Positions 49,160 to 60,350 are shown, numbered from the stretch's first letter. The stretch: DNA of 64,000 bases from Malania oleifera (GCF_029873635.1 NC_080423.1:111555087-111619086); one strand, 5' to 3'. Notes: a model not told the origin generated them from the sequence alone. Numbers and translations are program-made.

Positions 49160-50776
49160 ATGGTGGCAAGTTTTATTGTTATAAAGAATGTAATCCGGCA
49201 TTGCAAGACCATCCACCAGGTCCACCAGGTCCACGCCCACGCCGTCACCTCCGGTTCTCTCTCTCTCCACCCCTCCCTCTTCCTCTCCTCCATTCTCCAC
49301 GCTTTCACTACCCTTCTCGCCGCCGCCGCCGCCAACCCCAACACTTCTCACCCTCCACCCTCACTCTTACTTAGCTATGCGCTTTCTGTTTTCAACCTCA
49401 TCCCCAACCCCTCCTCCTTCTCCTACAACACCATCATCCGGGCTCACACCTCCCTCCTCCTCAGCCCCTTCTCCGCCCTCGCTTTCTTTTCCCGGATGCG
49501 CCGCCTCTCCGTCCCTCCCGACTCCCACACCTTCCCTTTCGCTCTCAAGGCTTCCGCCCATCTCCGCTCCCTTCCCCTTGCCCAAGCCCTCCACTCCCAA
49601 GCTCTCAAGTTTGGATTCTGCGCCGACTTGTTCCTCCGAAACTCCCTCATCTATTCCTACTCCGTTTCTGGCTCACTAATGGAAGCACGCCGCGTGTTCC
49701 ATGACGGTTACCCCAGGGACGTCGACCTCGTCTCCTACAACACTTTGATTAATGCCCTTGTGAAGGCCCGTGAGACCGGGGCTGCACGCCAGCTGTTTGA
49801 TGCAATGCCTGTTAGAGACGCCCTGTCGTGGGGCACCCTTCTATCCGGCTACGCCCAGAACAACCAGTGTCGGGAAGCCCTCCAAATCTTCAATCAAATG
49901 CTCACTTCTACATATGTTCGTCCCGACAATGTAGCTCTGGTTTCTGCCTTGTCTGCCTGCGCTCAGCTGGGAGAGTTACAGCAGGGCAAGACCATCCACG
50001 ATTTCATCAAAAGAAACAGTACCCATATTGATTCATTCTTGTGCACTGCCTTGGTGGATCTCTATGCCAAGTGTGGGAGCATTGATACTGCAAAGGAGAT
50101 CTTTGAGTCAACCCCGGACAGGAACTTGTTCACGTGGAATGCCCTACTTGTTGGGCTTGCATTGCATGGGCATGGCCGGCTTTTACTGGATTATTTCTCC
50201 CGGATGATCAAGGCCAGAGTTGGTCCCGACGGGGTCACGTTCTTAGGAGTCTTGATTGGTTGCAGTCACGCAGGTCTAGTTTGTGAAGCCCGACGGATTT
50301 TTGATGAGATGGAAGCAGTGTATGGCGTTCCTCGTGAGCTGAAGCATTATGGTTGCATGGCTGATTTGCTAGGACGGGCTGGTTTGATTGAAGTGGCAGT
50401 GGAAATGATAGAGGGTATGCCAATGAAGGGTGACCTGTTTGTGTGGGGTGGCTTGCTAGGTGGATGTCGAATACATGGAAATGTTGAGATTGCAGAGAAA
50501 GTAGCAGAGCATGTGATGGCGATGAACCCAGAAGATGGAGGGGTTTACTCGGTCATGGCGAATGTTTATGCCAATGCAGAACGATGGGATGATGTTTTAA
50601 GGATGAGGAGATGGTTGGGAGCAAGAAGGGGGGTAAAGAAGAACACAGGGGGTAGTTTGATTCGATTGAATGGAATTGCCCATGAGTTTGTTGCGGGGGA
50701 TGGCTCGCATCCCGAAACTGGTGAGATATATTTTGTTCTAGATGTCTTTATAAAGCATCAGTTAGAACCATGCTGA
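49160..50776 (+). CDS. PLS-class pentatricopeptide repeat protein, E/E+ type
   Basis: This is an intronless gene of 538 codons. The first ATG in frame is at 49160; the frame also extends two codons upstream to a TTG, which plants do not normally use. Residues 15-35 (CKTIHQVHQVHAHAVTSG) are the usual opening of this family. PPR motifs of P, L and S type run from about residue 88 (SYNTIIRAH) to 425, including SYNTLINALVKA (192), SWGTLLSGYAQ (223) and TWNALLVGLALHGHG (325). An E domain (about 429-490) and E+ domain (about 491-525) follow, with no DYW domain. Such proteins bind single-stranded organelle RNA and usually serve C-to-U editing, recruiting a separate deaminase. From memory it resembles Arabidopsis At5g61800. 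No targeting peptide is obvious by eye, but organelle location is expected. The frame is complete and looks functional. Confidence 0.95.
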   Translation: MVASFIVIKNVIRHCKTIHQVHQVHAHAVTSGSLSLHPSLFLSSILHAFTTLLAAAAANPNTSHPPPSLLLSYALSVFNLIPNPSSFSYNTIIRAHTSLLLSPFSALAFFSRMRRLSVPPDSHTFPFALKASAHLRSLPLAQALHSQALKFGFCADLFLRNSLIYSYSVSGSLMEARRVFHDGYPRDVDLVSYNTLINALVKARETGAARQLFDAMPVRDALSWGTLLSGYAQNNQCREALQIFNQMLTSTYVRPDNVALVSALSACAQLGELQQGKTIHDFIKRNSTHIDSFLCTALVDLYAKCGSIDTAKEIFESTPDRNLFTWNALLVGLALHGHGRLLLDYFSRMIKARVGPDGVTFLGVLIGCSHAGLVCEARRIFDEMEAVYGVPRELKHYGCMADLLGRAGLIEVAVEMIEGMPMKGDLFVWGGLLGGCRIHGNVEIAEKVAEHVMAMNPEDGGVYSVMANVYANAERWDDVLRMRRWLGARRGVKKNTGGSLIRLNGIAHEFVAGDGSHPETGEIYFVLDVFIKHQLEPC

Positions 50777-51663
50777 CACGCTTATATCACACATAATATT
50801 TCAAGTATAGATGTGCATGTAATGATATCTGTTTGCAAAGTGTGAATTGATTGCAATTAATAATTATATGCTCAATTTTGTAACTAACACAAGATTGAAA
50901 GATTTTGATTAATGATTAGCAATTTCTCAGCTTCTCTTCTCAAGCAAGCCAGTTATTGGTTGAGCAATTAGATTTCATTATTAGGTTCCCATATTTATTG
51001 GATATTTTCCACCTCAAATGTGAGATCCAAATCCAAGACAGGAATAGATATGTTAATATCTCTCCCATCATGAAAGGATACAGAGTTTTAAAGAGAATCC
51101 TTTTGCAGATCCGTACTTATCAACACATAAATGAATTGATAAAAGGAAAAGTCTATGCCACATAAATCAGGTTGACTCAGATAGATTATCATAAGATTTA
51201 TTTAACCCAGTGCATTTTCAAGATGATGCCATGACGGGAGAGCCAAAAGCTCTCATTACCTAGTATTGTTTCCCCATTTCTACAGTACCTACATAATGAA
51301 TAGGCTGACACTTTATTATATAGAACAAACAGAGAATAATGGGACAATTAATGATCTAAAGATAATGGTGGCCTACCCAGCTTAGCCATTTTCCTTGGCG
51401 AAGGAAGCATCGGTTAATAGTTCTAATATGAGTCTTGTCTTGTTATATATGGATCATATGTCTTACTACTTGTCTTTTCTCCTCTTGATTGATCAACAAG
51501 AAACAAGGAAATCTTTCTTGCATGGAATGCCTTCTGCTTTTGGTTCACTACCTTTTAAACTATATTAGGAACTGCGATTAGCATGCCTTTGAATTTGTTT
51601 CATTTAGTAAACTGCTCTTTTGTGGACAAAACTATTATTTGATCAATAATTTAATATTTAACA
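50777..51663. other. Intergenic DNA downstream of the PPR gene
   Basis: No gene or clear repeat is visible. AATAAT-like sequence at 50858-50864 could serve as a poly(A) signal for the PPR transcript, but plant signals are too loose to assign one. Confidence 0.5.
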
Positions 51664-51986
51664 TCTCCTTCCATACAGATAATCCCTCCAAATTTTCAAT
51701 GCATACACCACTGCAACTAATTCCAGATCATGGGTAGGATAATTCTTTTTATATTCTTTTAACTGTCAAGAGGCATATGCTACAACTGTACCATATTGCA
51801 TCAAAACACATCTGAGCCCCTTCAAGGACACGTCACTGTAGATCACATAATCATCATTCCCTAATGGAATAGTTAATACTGGTGTAGTGACGAGTCGCTG
51901 CTTCAATTCCTAGAAGCTCTGTTCGCAATCATCATTCCATTCAAACCTATCATTCTTCCTGGTTAGTCGCGTCAAAGGCCCTAATT
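51664..51986 (-). mobile_element. Gypsy RNase H fragment
   Basis: Translated on the minus strand it gives RNase H phrases parallel to those at 18230-18450 and 43010-43260 ([34 protein letters not shown]). It is a broken fragment of a chromovirus, cut at 51987 by LTR P. Confidence 0.8.
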
Positions 51987-53098
51987 GTAACGACTTGCCT
52001 ATTTTACCATATATATTTTTTCACATAAAGACATAACATCATTCATAATTACCATGTTTCCCTATTATACTGATATAAACATGGTCCGCCCAGATACGGG
52101 TACTGGGGACATACCTCTCAAACAACTTTGACACCTAAGCAGCAAGAAACGTAATTTACATACAACTATCCAATCAATCACAATACCAGAGTTCTATTAA
52201 ATCCACTAATTATATATATACAATCATCTACCAAAAGATTAAAATGTATCCTAGGGCCATTTCCCAAAGTAAATCTGACCCTAGCATAACAACTCACCCT
52301 TCTGACAGGGTAGCACAGTCCAACTCTACCGTTGCGGAGCTCTATCTGCTTCTCTACCCGGATTTCCTAAAATGTTTTAATGTTAGGGTGAGATACCTCT
52401 CAGTAAGGGAAATAAACTAGTATCAGTGTGTGACAACATGAGTATTTTCGTGTTGTACATATAAATAGTACATAAAACATAATTGGAAAAATCTGACTAT
52501 ACTAAATTGAGTAAAATATGATTTGTCAATTCATAATATAACACATTGCATACTGTACATGGAAAACATCTTATATAACTGTACTATACTGAAATAACAT
52601 TCAGGATGGATAGCTAGCTGATGTCATGTCTTACCCTCACATGACTGGGTTGTGTGGCCCTAAGGCGAGACCTAGCAATGGTTGGCCGACCATGCTAGAA
52701 CAAACATAAATCTGTAAGTAAGATGGGCTTCCCCCACCTGGTCCCGAACTGCCAAGGGAACATCACCACTCTACACTGAAGCCACATCGACTGCCATCTC
52801 CCACACAACTAGTTGTGTGGTAGCACTATTATAATTCTGAACATATAGCTACAGTACCGTGCTCCTGAAAATTGAACTATATCATATCATCCGGGTTCTG
52901 ATAACAATAATATGTTTCATATATTGAACATAATATCTGACATGATAATATTTCATGAATTCTGTAATATCATACATGAATATGGCATCTGCGCCAACAT
53001 GAATCATGACATCTGCGCCAGTATAACATAGCATGTAATCTTGGCATCTACGTCGGCATATCATAATATACTAAACATGAATTTCTTACACTATTTTT
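51987..53098 (-). mobile_element. LTR P, 3' part
   Basis: On the minus strand it ends GGCAAGTCGTTACA (51987). It has the inverted repeat TGAGAGGTATCTCA (52388-52401), ACTCTGGTAT near 52178, GGGCCACACAACCC near 52645, GGTACTGTAGC near 52853 and three units of an own array with GGCGCAGATG (52984-53060). The 5' half of the LTR is absent; LTR N begins directly at 53099. Confidence 0.72.
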
Positions 53099-53164
53099 GT
53101 AACGACCCGAATAATAATGAGGTTTATATAATAAAGAGAGAGAAAAATGGAAACAGGAAACAGA

Positions 53165-53430
53165 AGGAGGTAGTCGACGAAGTGTTCGTCAACGACATTA
53201 CATTTTGGAAGGAAAAACAAAAAGGGGGATCATTAGGGCTTCGTCGACGAATCCCCTGTATTCGTCGACGAGGGCTTTAGAGAATTCATCAACGAAGACT
53301 GAATTTCGTTGATGAAAAATTATCGAGAGAGGTTTTGAACTGACTGAATTTCGTCGACGAGGATTGAATTTCGTCGATGAAATTAATGAAGGATTCGTCG
53401 ACGAATGACGTGACTCATCGACGAATTCCC
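53165..53430 (+). promoter_or_regulatory. GTCGAC palindrome array of LTR N
   Basis: About nine copies or near copies of TTCGTCGACGAA occur, the last ending a few bases before the TATA box. Unit order and fillers (TCCCCTGTATTCGTCGACGA) also occur in LTR E on the other strand. Confidence 0.7.
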
Positions 53431-53516
53431 CTGTTCTATAAATATGAAAAATCCGATTTTTAATTTCATTGTTAAGCTATCTTCATCCTCTCTCTCTCTC
53501 TCTCTCCCTCCCCTTC

Positions 53517-53554
<38 letters not shown>

Positions 53555-54069
53555 TTTTGGGCCAAATCTTCGCCGAATCGACGATTTGAAGTCACCACGA
53601 CGCTCCTAGGGAAGTTCTCTCCAAATCTGTCGGAGCGGATCGTTGGTGAAAGCGAGTTGGAAATCATCCTAGAGTTGAGATAAGGCCTTTTAAACCAAAT
53701 TTGGTCTTATGATAATTATAGGAAATGATATACGCATGAAAATACTGAAGTTTAATACTGAGAGTTTTCATTTTCAGGGTATTGGTTAGGAAATTCTACG
53801 GGTGTTAGACTAGAATATTTTTGGGCTTTCTCAGTGGCCAGGTAAGGGGATAAATTAAACTAATTCTTTTGAGAAAATATATATATAGCATTTGATTTCA
53901 GGAATGTAAATATGTTTACATATATATATGATTTATATTTGGGAAAATATTGTTGAAAACGATGGTATGTTGAGTATGTGAAAAATCTGTTAGTGTGGTA
54001 AGAGTATAAAATGTTACGAAATACTGTTTTCTGAAATGGGATTATGACATAGATTTTTATAATGGGAAA

Positions 54070-54310
54070 ACTGGCGTACGGGCTGAGATTTTTATACATG
54101 TTTGCCGGCGTACGGGCCGTGCTATGATGTGATTTGCCGGCGTATGGGCCATGCTATGATGTGATTTGTCGGCGTACGGATTGTGGTATGTTGTGATTTG
54201 CTGGCGTACGAGCCGTGCTATGATGTGATTTGCCAACGTACGAGTTGTTCTATGATTTGCCGGTGTACGGGCCGAGCTATGATAAATGTGTAATACCGGT
54301 GTACGGGCCG
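54070..54310. repeat. GGCGTACGGGCC minisatellite in LTR N
   Basis: About six or seven units of 35-42 bases belong to the same repeat family as LTR G (28990-29345) but differ in copy number and filler. Confidence 0.85.
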
Positions 54311-55316
54311 ATGATTTTCTTGATATACGTATATATGCAAAATGATATGATTGGTGTGAAAATTAATGATATGAAATATGCATGTATCACAGTTTTAATA
54401 TATGTTATATGGTATTAGAACTTGGTTGACTTGGTTTAGGCTAGCACTTGCACGGTACCGTTGCTATGTGTCCATAGTTTTCGTGATCATGATATCTGTG
54501 TTAACGCCGCTGTATGGAGTGGTGTGAGATTGGATGGTCGATGTGGTTTTAAGAAGTGTGTGAGCGCCTCTGGTGTACGGATCAGGTCTGGCAGACCCAT
54601 CGGACTTACAGACTGTACGATTGACTTGGCAGTGGTCGGCCAACCATTGTCAGGTCCGCCTTCAGGCCACACAACCCAGTCATGTGGGGGTAATACATGA
54701 CAACATTTAGCTAACCTACTAGGAATGTTTTATGTTATTATTATTATATGAGATGAGATTTGTTTATGAAAATGCATTATGTTTTACCATGATTTGATAT
54801 ATGTATGTTTTCCCAAATTTGACAAAATAGTTACTGAATATATTATGTATGGTATATGTAGAACACGAAATACTCATGTTGTCATACACTGGGATTAGTT
54901 TATTTTCCTTACTGAGAGGTGTCTCACCCCTAAATTTTATAAACTTTATAGGAGCCCAGATAGGAGGGCGGGAAAAGCCCCGCTGAGCTAAAGCTGTTGT
55001 CTGCCCTTTTTGAAGGGTAAGTTTTAGTAGGGACATATAAATTTTTGTGGCAAATGTCTCTAGATTTTGTTATTTTGGGATGTATATATTGGGATACAGT
55101 GGATGTACTGACTCTGGTATTTGTAGTAATATGATGAATGTTTTGTATTTACAATATTGTGATTATATGTTTCCCCGTTGCTTAGGCTTCCGCTATGTGT
55201 TCTGATATATCCCTAGTACCCACGGGTCCAGGTGGATTATGATCTACTGAGGGGATTTATGATAATGATTTTATAAAAAAAAAAAAAAAGTGGGAAAAAT
55301 TAAGCAGGTCATCACA

Positions 55317-57814
55317 AATACAACAAGTATTTGTCATTATCAAAGTCGGGTGTGACCTATAAGGTCAACAGGAGCTTTGGACTCCTCTATTTGTATAGAA
55401 TTGGAGAGAGTCGTACGATTCTGATCGGGTTGTTGTATCCTGAGGGAGACAAGTCTTGAGAAGTTCTGTTACACCGGTTCGTGGGCTAAGCCAATAAACC
55501 GCAGAGGGCTTGAATCTCCTTAAAGAGAGCGAGATATCCGTGTCTCAGCTTATTTGTGAATCGTGATTTATTTTTTTATTTTTTATTTGTAAATTTATCA
55601 TTTTATATTATTAGTATTTCTAACAATTTTAAGGAGATTCAAAGTATGGAGCCTACAGTCCTTGAGAAACCAAGTGAAAATGTTGGAGATCGCGACAAGA
55701 CTTTTCGGTTTAGAGGAGCCTACTTCAAAAGATGGAAAGACAAAAAAGTTTTACATAATAAGTATGACACCAAGGAGGAAAAAGGTAAGATGTAATTCTG
55801 CAAGAAAATGGTAATACTAATAACGGTAATACCATAAAGGTAAATTTTATTACTTCCGAACATAATACTTTGTTCAAAGGTCTTTTTCCTAAAAACCCTC
55901 AATTAAAACCTAAGAGGAGAAATATGAAAAATAACAATAGACCTCACAAAATGAATAGGGGCAATCCTAATCAAAAGAATTTGAATCAAGGACCCCTTTA
56001 CAAGAAAAACAACAATGTTTCTAATGTTTGTGGCAAAAATAGGCATATTACTCGAATTTGTAAATTTTGAAAATGTGGACCTATTCCTCAATCTAATATT
56101 ATTGAGGAATAGTTTGTGGTGATGTTTATTGATATAAATATGGTCCACAATATTGAGGGGTGGTGGGCAGACTCAAGTGCTAATAGGCATGTCTGTTATG
56201 ATAAATCTTGGTTCAACATGTACACTCCTTTTTGAGGAACCAAAAACTATGCTAAAGAATAATATTTTGAGATGAAAGATTTAAGAGAGGCTAATATTAT
56301 TTTAGGCATCAAAATTACAAGATCGTGTGATGGTATATATCTTGATCAGTCGCATTATATTGACAAAATTTTGAATAAATATGACTATAATAATTGCAAG
56401 CATGTTACTACTCCTTTTGATTCAAGTAATCACTTATTTCCTGTTAAGAATAAGAATAAAGTGGTTAATCAAGAGGAAAATAATAGCATTATTGGTAGCC
56501 TGGGATATGCAACTGATTTAACTAGACCTGACATTACATATGCAGTAGGAATACTTAGTAGATTTTTGAGTAAGCCAGGAAAAGAACATTGGAATGTTCT
56601 TGAAAGTGTAATGAAATATTTAGTTGGTACCAAAAAATTATGACTTATCTTTTACTAAGTATCCTACTGTACTTGAAGGTTTTTGTGATGCTGATTGGAA
56701 TACTTTGTCAGGTGATTCTCTCTCTACCACAAGTTATATTTTTACTTTAGGTGGTGGTGCTATTTGCTGGAAATCTAAAAAACAAACAATAATTGCTAAC
56801 TCAACTATGGAAGCTGAGCTTATTGCTTTAACATGAGCTAGTGAAGAAGCAAGTTGGTTAAAAGATATGTTGTAAGAAATCCCATTTTGGGAAAAACCAA
56901 TACCACCTATCCTAATTAACTGTGATAGTACTACTGCAATTAGTAGAGTGAACAACCGTTATTATAATGGTAAATCTAGACCCATAAGAAGAAAACACAA
57001 TACTGTGAGATCATGTTTGAGTAGTGACATCATTAATGTGAGTTATATAAAATCTTCTGAAAATCTTGCGGATCCATTAACTAAGGCCTTAGCAAGAGAA
57101 AGGGTCTAGAATACATCGAGGGGGATGGGATTAAAGCCCGTATAATCATGAACCACGTATGAGGATACCCAACCCAAGGGCCAGAGATCCTGTAATTGAG
57201 TTTAATGGGAAGAACGAATCATATGGTGGTCGTAAGAAATGCACTATTATTTTTAAAACTCATCCCTATGGTGTAAGTGCATTTATCCTGTAACGAAGGA
57301 GGTTGAACTTTTTAAAACTCTTAATGATAATATGTATCTCTTATGAGTGGAGTGTCAGAGTTACAGGAGCACCCTTGATAGATTTCACCTATGTGAGCAT
57401 GGGAGTGGGGCCGCTCTCTATGAGAATTGGGCTTATTCTCAAATATGCTCATGAAACTAGGTTAAGCACAACGCCGAAACGTGCTGGCTATTAAAGCTCA
57501 TGTCAACACCTGAGTGGTTATGTGTGAGCAGTAATACTTTATTTCCCTTAAGCAATCATAGTTCAAGTCTGAGACCACTACTGACTCTGGAGTAAAGATT
57601 ATTGTTCGTTAAGTGAATGTTCAATGCAGAGCACACCTTCATTATGCATAATTGTTCATCTTTGTTTGTTAAACTCTCTACATGCATGATACATACATAA
57701 AATTAAAATGAGGGGGGAATTGTTAGTGTATTTTAATATTTTTTTAATATTATTATTTTATCTTGGAAAAGAATATGTATATTATTATTTTATCTTGAAA
57801 AGATGAAGATGTAT
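55317..57814 (+). mobile_element. Copia element L: partial 5' LTR, reduced gag/pol, start of 3' LTR
   Basis: 55373-55634 matches the downstream part of the Q and L LTRs and ends TATTTCTAACA. A gag-like piece (55648-56070, including a zinc-knuckle-like CGKNRH) and a late reverse transcriptase/RNase H piece (56272-57110; IILGIKITRS, YATDLTRPDITYAVG, GFCDADWN, TMEAELIAL) follow. A purine tract (AAAATGAGGGGGG) leads to the 3' LTR at 57721. Much of pol is missing and the element is broken. It is from the same family as Q at 47169. Confidence 0.85.
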
Positions 57815-60350
57815 TGTGACACCTCGAACCCGCCAAGTGGGGCCCGAATGCCACGTGTTCCAATCACCTGTATCCGATACCATAATTAACATGCACACAA
57901 CGGAACATAAATAAATAACCTCAAATAAATACCAGAGTTCTTTATAACAACCCAAAAACGAACACTACAACATCCAGATATCCATATCCACAACCAGCAT
58001 TTAAAATGTAATCCCGTACAAATATATTTATACATATATCAGTATCTCACAATACTCCAAAAAGAAACCAGCAAAAATAGTTCCAGCCTAGGCTTTCAAA
58101 CCCAGTCTCCAGAAGAACCTGAAAAATTGTTAATCCACTAGGGTGAGACACTTTTCAGTAAGGGTGGAATAAATTATAACAGTGTGTGAGAAATGAGTTT
58201 TAATATTTATATATCAAAATAAACTGTTTCTCACATAATATCAATAACAACTGAAAAAAATGTACCATTAATAACATCCCCGATATCTAATATCATACAC
58301 ACATCCAATATGCACAAGTACATAATTTTTATGTAGGCCAAAGTCCCTAAGGATAAGGAAGATTATCCGCCCATACAAGTAGCTTCCCTCTGCTCTGATA
58401 CTAAAACTACTTACCAGAGCACTCACCTTACTTAGTAAGCCCTCAGGTGAAAAATTATCTCGCCGCCAGTATACACATCTTTATTATTTTAAAGGCGAAG
58501 GTTTTCGAGAATCGGGATGTCTACCCGCCCATACAAGTAGCATCCCTTTGCACTGATATCAAGGAACTACCTAGCAGATCACTCACCTTTCTTAGTAAGC
58601 CTTCAGTGGTATGTTTACCTCGCCGCATGCACACACATGCATTCACAATATGTTATACCATTATTTTTATGTTATAATTAAATTCACATGTGCACAACAC
58701 ATCCACACAGGAATCACGCATCTCATACTTCATCTTCCAATGTCCTCGGTACGTGGTCCACACAGAGCAACTGCATACATGTCAGTACGTGGCCCACACA
58801 GGCACCTACGTACTTCTTATCTACACGTGGCCCACACATGCACCACTACCCACACGGGATACATAACATGGCCCACACAGGCGCCATTATCCACACAAGA
58901 TATAACGTGGCCCACACGGGCACCACTACCCACACAGGGTACATAACATGGCCCACACAGGCGCCATTATCCACACATGATATAATGTGGCCCACACAGG
59001 CACCACTCCAGCTTCTGCAACACATGGCCCACACAGGCACCACTATTCACCAGTATCCAATCCTCATGACCTACCCGTCATACATCAGTAGAACAAGTTC
59101 CTCGACCTACCAATGTCCAACCCCATATAAATAACAATATGACAAGCTCCTCGACCTGTCAATGTCATATCATGATTTATATTTAGGCAATATAACAACC
59201 TCCTCATACCAACATTATATTGAGATGCATACGAATAACCAAACCAGTTAGTTCACACTGACGCATCAATGCATTTCCACATAGGAATCCAACAAATCAA
59301 TTCATTTCTCACACAGTATTCTAACAGATCAATATATTTCCACACAGGAGTCAAGCATAACAATTAATTCATCATATCATAATAATTCCAATCGCCCCCA
59401 CATGCAAGCCCAAATACCACAATAATTCATATTCAATTTATTAGAAAAAATTTCTCCCATGCCACATGAATTTAATATCATATGCAATTATCCCAAATAT
59501 AAATCTTAAACAAAATCATCATTTTCTAGTACTCAAACGATTCTAAAAATTATATAGATAAATAATAAATTTCATACACTCGTAAATAACCGGTTCATCT
59601 TAATAAAATACTGATATAATTTTATTCCCCCTTACCTGATTCCTTGAATCACACCTGCAGGGCTCCCAAAATTATACCCGTAGCGCTCACTCGAACCCTG
59701 ATTCAATCAAATCCCAATAAAATATTATTTTAATATTTCCTAATTTACAATAATTAAATAATAATTAATTTTTAAATAACCCATTTATCCTAATTTTGGG
59801 CTATTTCTACAACGATCCCACGAGAAATTCGCTTCGCTAGATTTGTAGAGAATCATCCCTAAATTCTCGTGGTGGTGTCCAATCGTCAATTTGACTTAAA
59901 ATTTAACAAAAAATGAGGTAAGAATGAGAATTTGTCTTACTTCAAGAGATTTGCCTACGTTACTCTAATGACAAATCCACTTAGGTAGATATGTCGGTGA
60001 CGGAGAATGGAGTCTAGTGGTATTTTCAGATTTCCAATTGGTTGAGAATCCGCCGCGAAATCATAGAAAGAAGAGTGGAGAACGTGAGTTAAGAGAATTT
60101 TTTTTTTCTTCTTTCCTTCCTGTTTTGCGCTTGAAAAGAATTTTGTTTTTTTCTTCTTTCCTCTTCCTACTTTGTTCCAGCAGGAAACTTAGCCTTTAAG
60201 TTTTCCTCTTTTTTTTTTACCTTTCCTTTATCCACACTTTAAACTTTTATATATACTTATATATATATCCAAAATCCTCAAATTTCTTAATTTAATTAAT
60301 TTTTATTTTATTTTATTTATTATTATTATTATTTTTTTTTTGTCGTTACA
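57815..60350 (-). mobile_element. Solo LTR M
   Basis: This 2536-base minus-strand LTR lies inside L's 3' LTR. In its own direction it runs from TGTAACGAC to GAGGTGTCACA. Target copies are TGTAT (57810-57814) and TTTAT (60351-60355), one mismatch. It has a decayed inverted repeat near 58144-58157, ACTCTGGTAT near 57934, a duplicated segment with TACTTGTATGGGCGG (58370 and 58540 regions), a minisatellite (58740-59050) and a leader near 59810-59880 similar to F's. No coding region is present. Confidence 0.8.
58740..59050. repeat. TGGCCCACACAGGCACC minisatellite in LTR M
   Basis: About eight or nine units of 30-40 bases read CATGGCCCACACAGGCACCA then CTACCCACA and ATATAA. Both strands give long low-complexity frames here that are not genes. 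Confidence 0.88.

Larger units (their letters stand above)
53099..55316 (+). mobile_element. LTR N
   Basis: This 2218-base LTR runs from TGTAACGACCCG to GCAGGTCATCACA and is close to LTR G. It has palindromes (53165-53430), TATA (CTATAAATATG near 53436), CT runs (53485-53560), CAGGTAAGGG near 53840, a minisatellite (54070-54310), GGTACCGTTGC near 54453, GGCCACACAACCC near 54665, the inverted repeat TGAGAGGTGTCTCA (54913-54926) and ACTCTGGTAT near 55113. The flanking five bases do not match, so it is either a rearranged solo LTR or part of a larger lost element. Confidence 0.8.

Noticed and set aside
49085-49679. Several ORFs overlapping the start of the PPR gene in other frames
   Set aside because: The CT-rich first third of the PPR gene opens shadow frames; only the plus-strand PPR frame has family motifs.
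47222-57494. Similar 63-residue ORFs at 47222 and 57303 as a conserved small gene
   Set aside because: Both lie in the non-coding stretch between pol and the 3' LTR of the same copia family; similarity reflects shared transposon descent.
58688-59134. 148-residue histidine/threonine-rich ORF
   Set aside because: It is the translation of a minisatellite inside LTR M; both strands give similar low-complexity frames.
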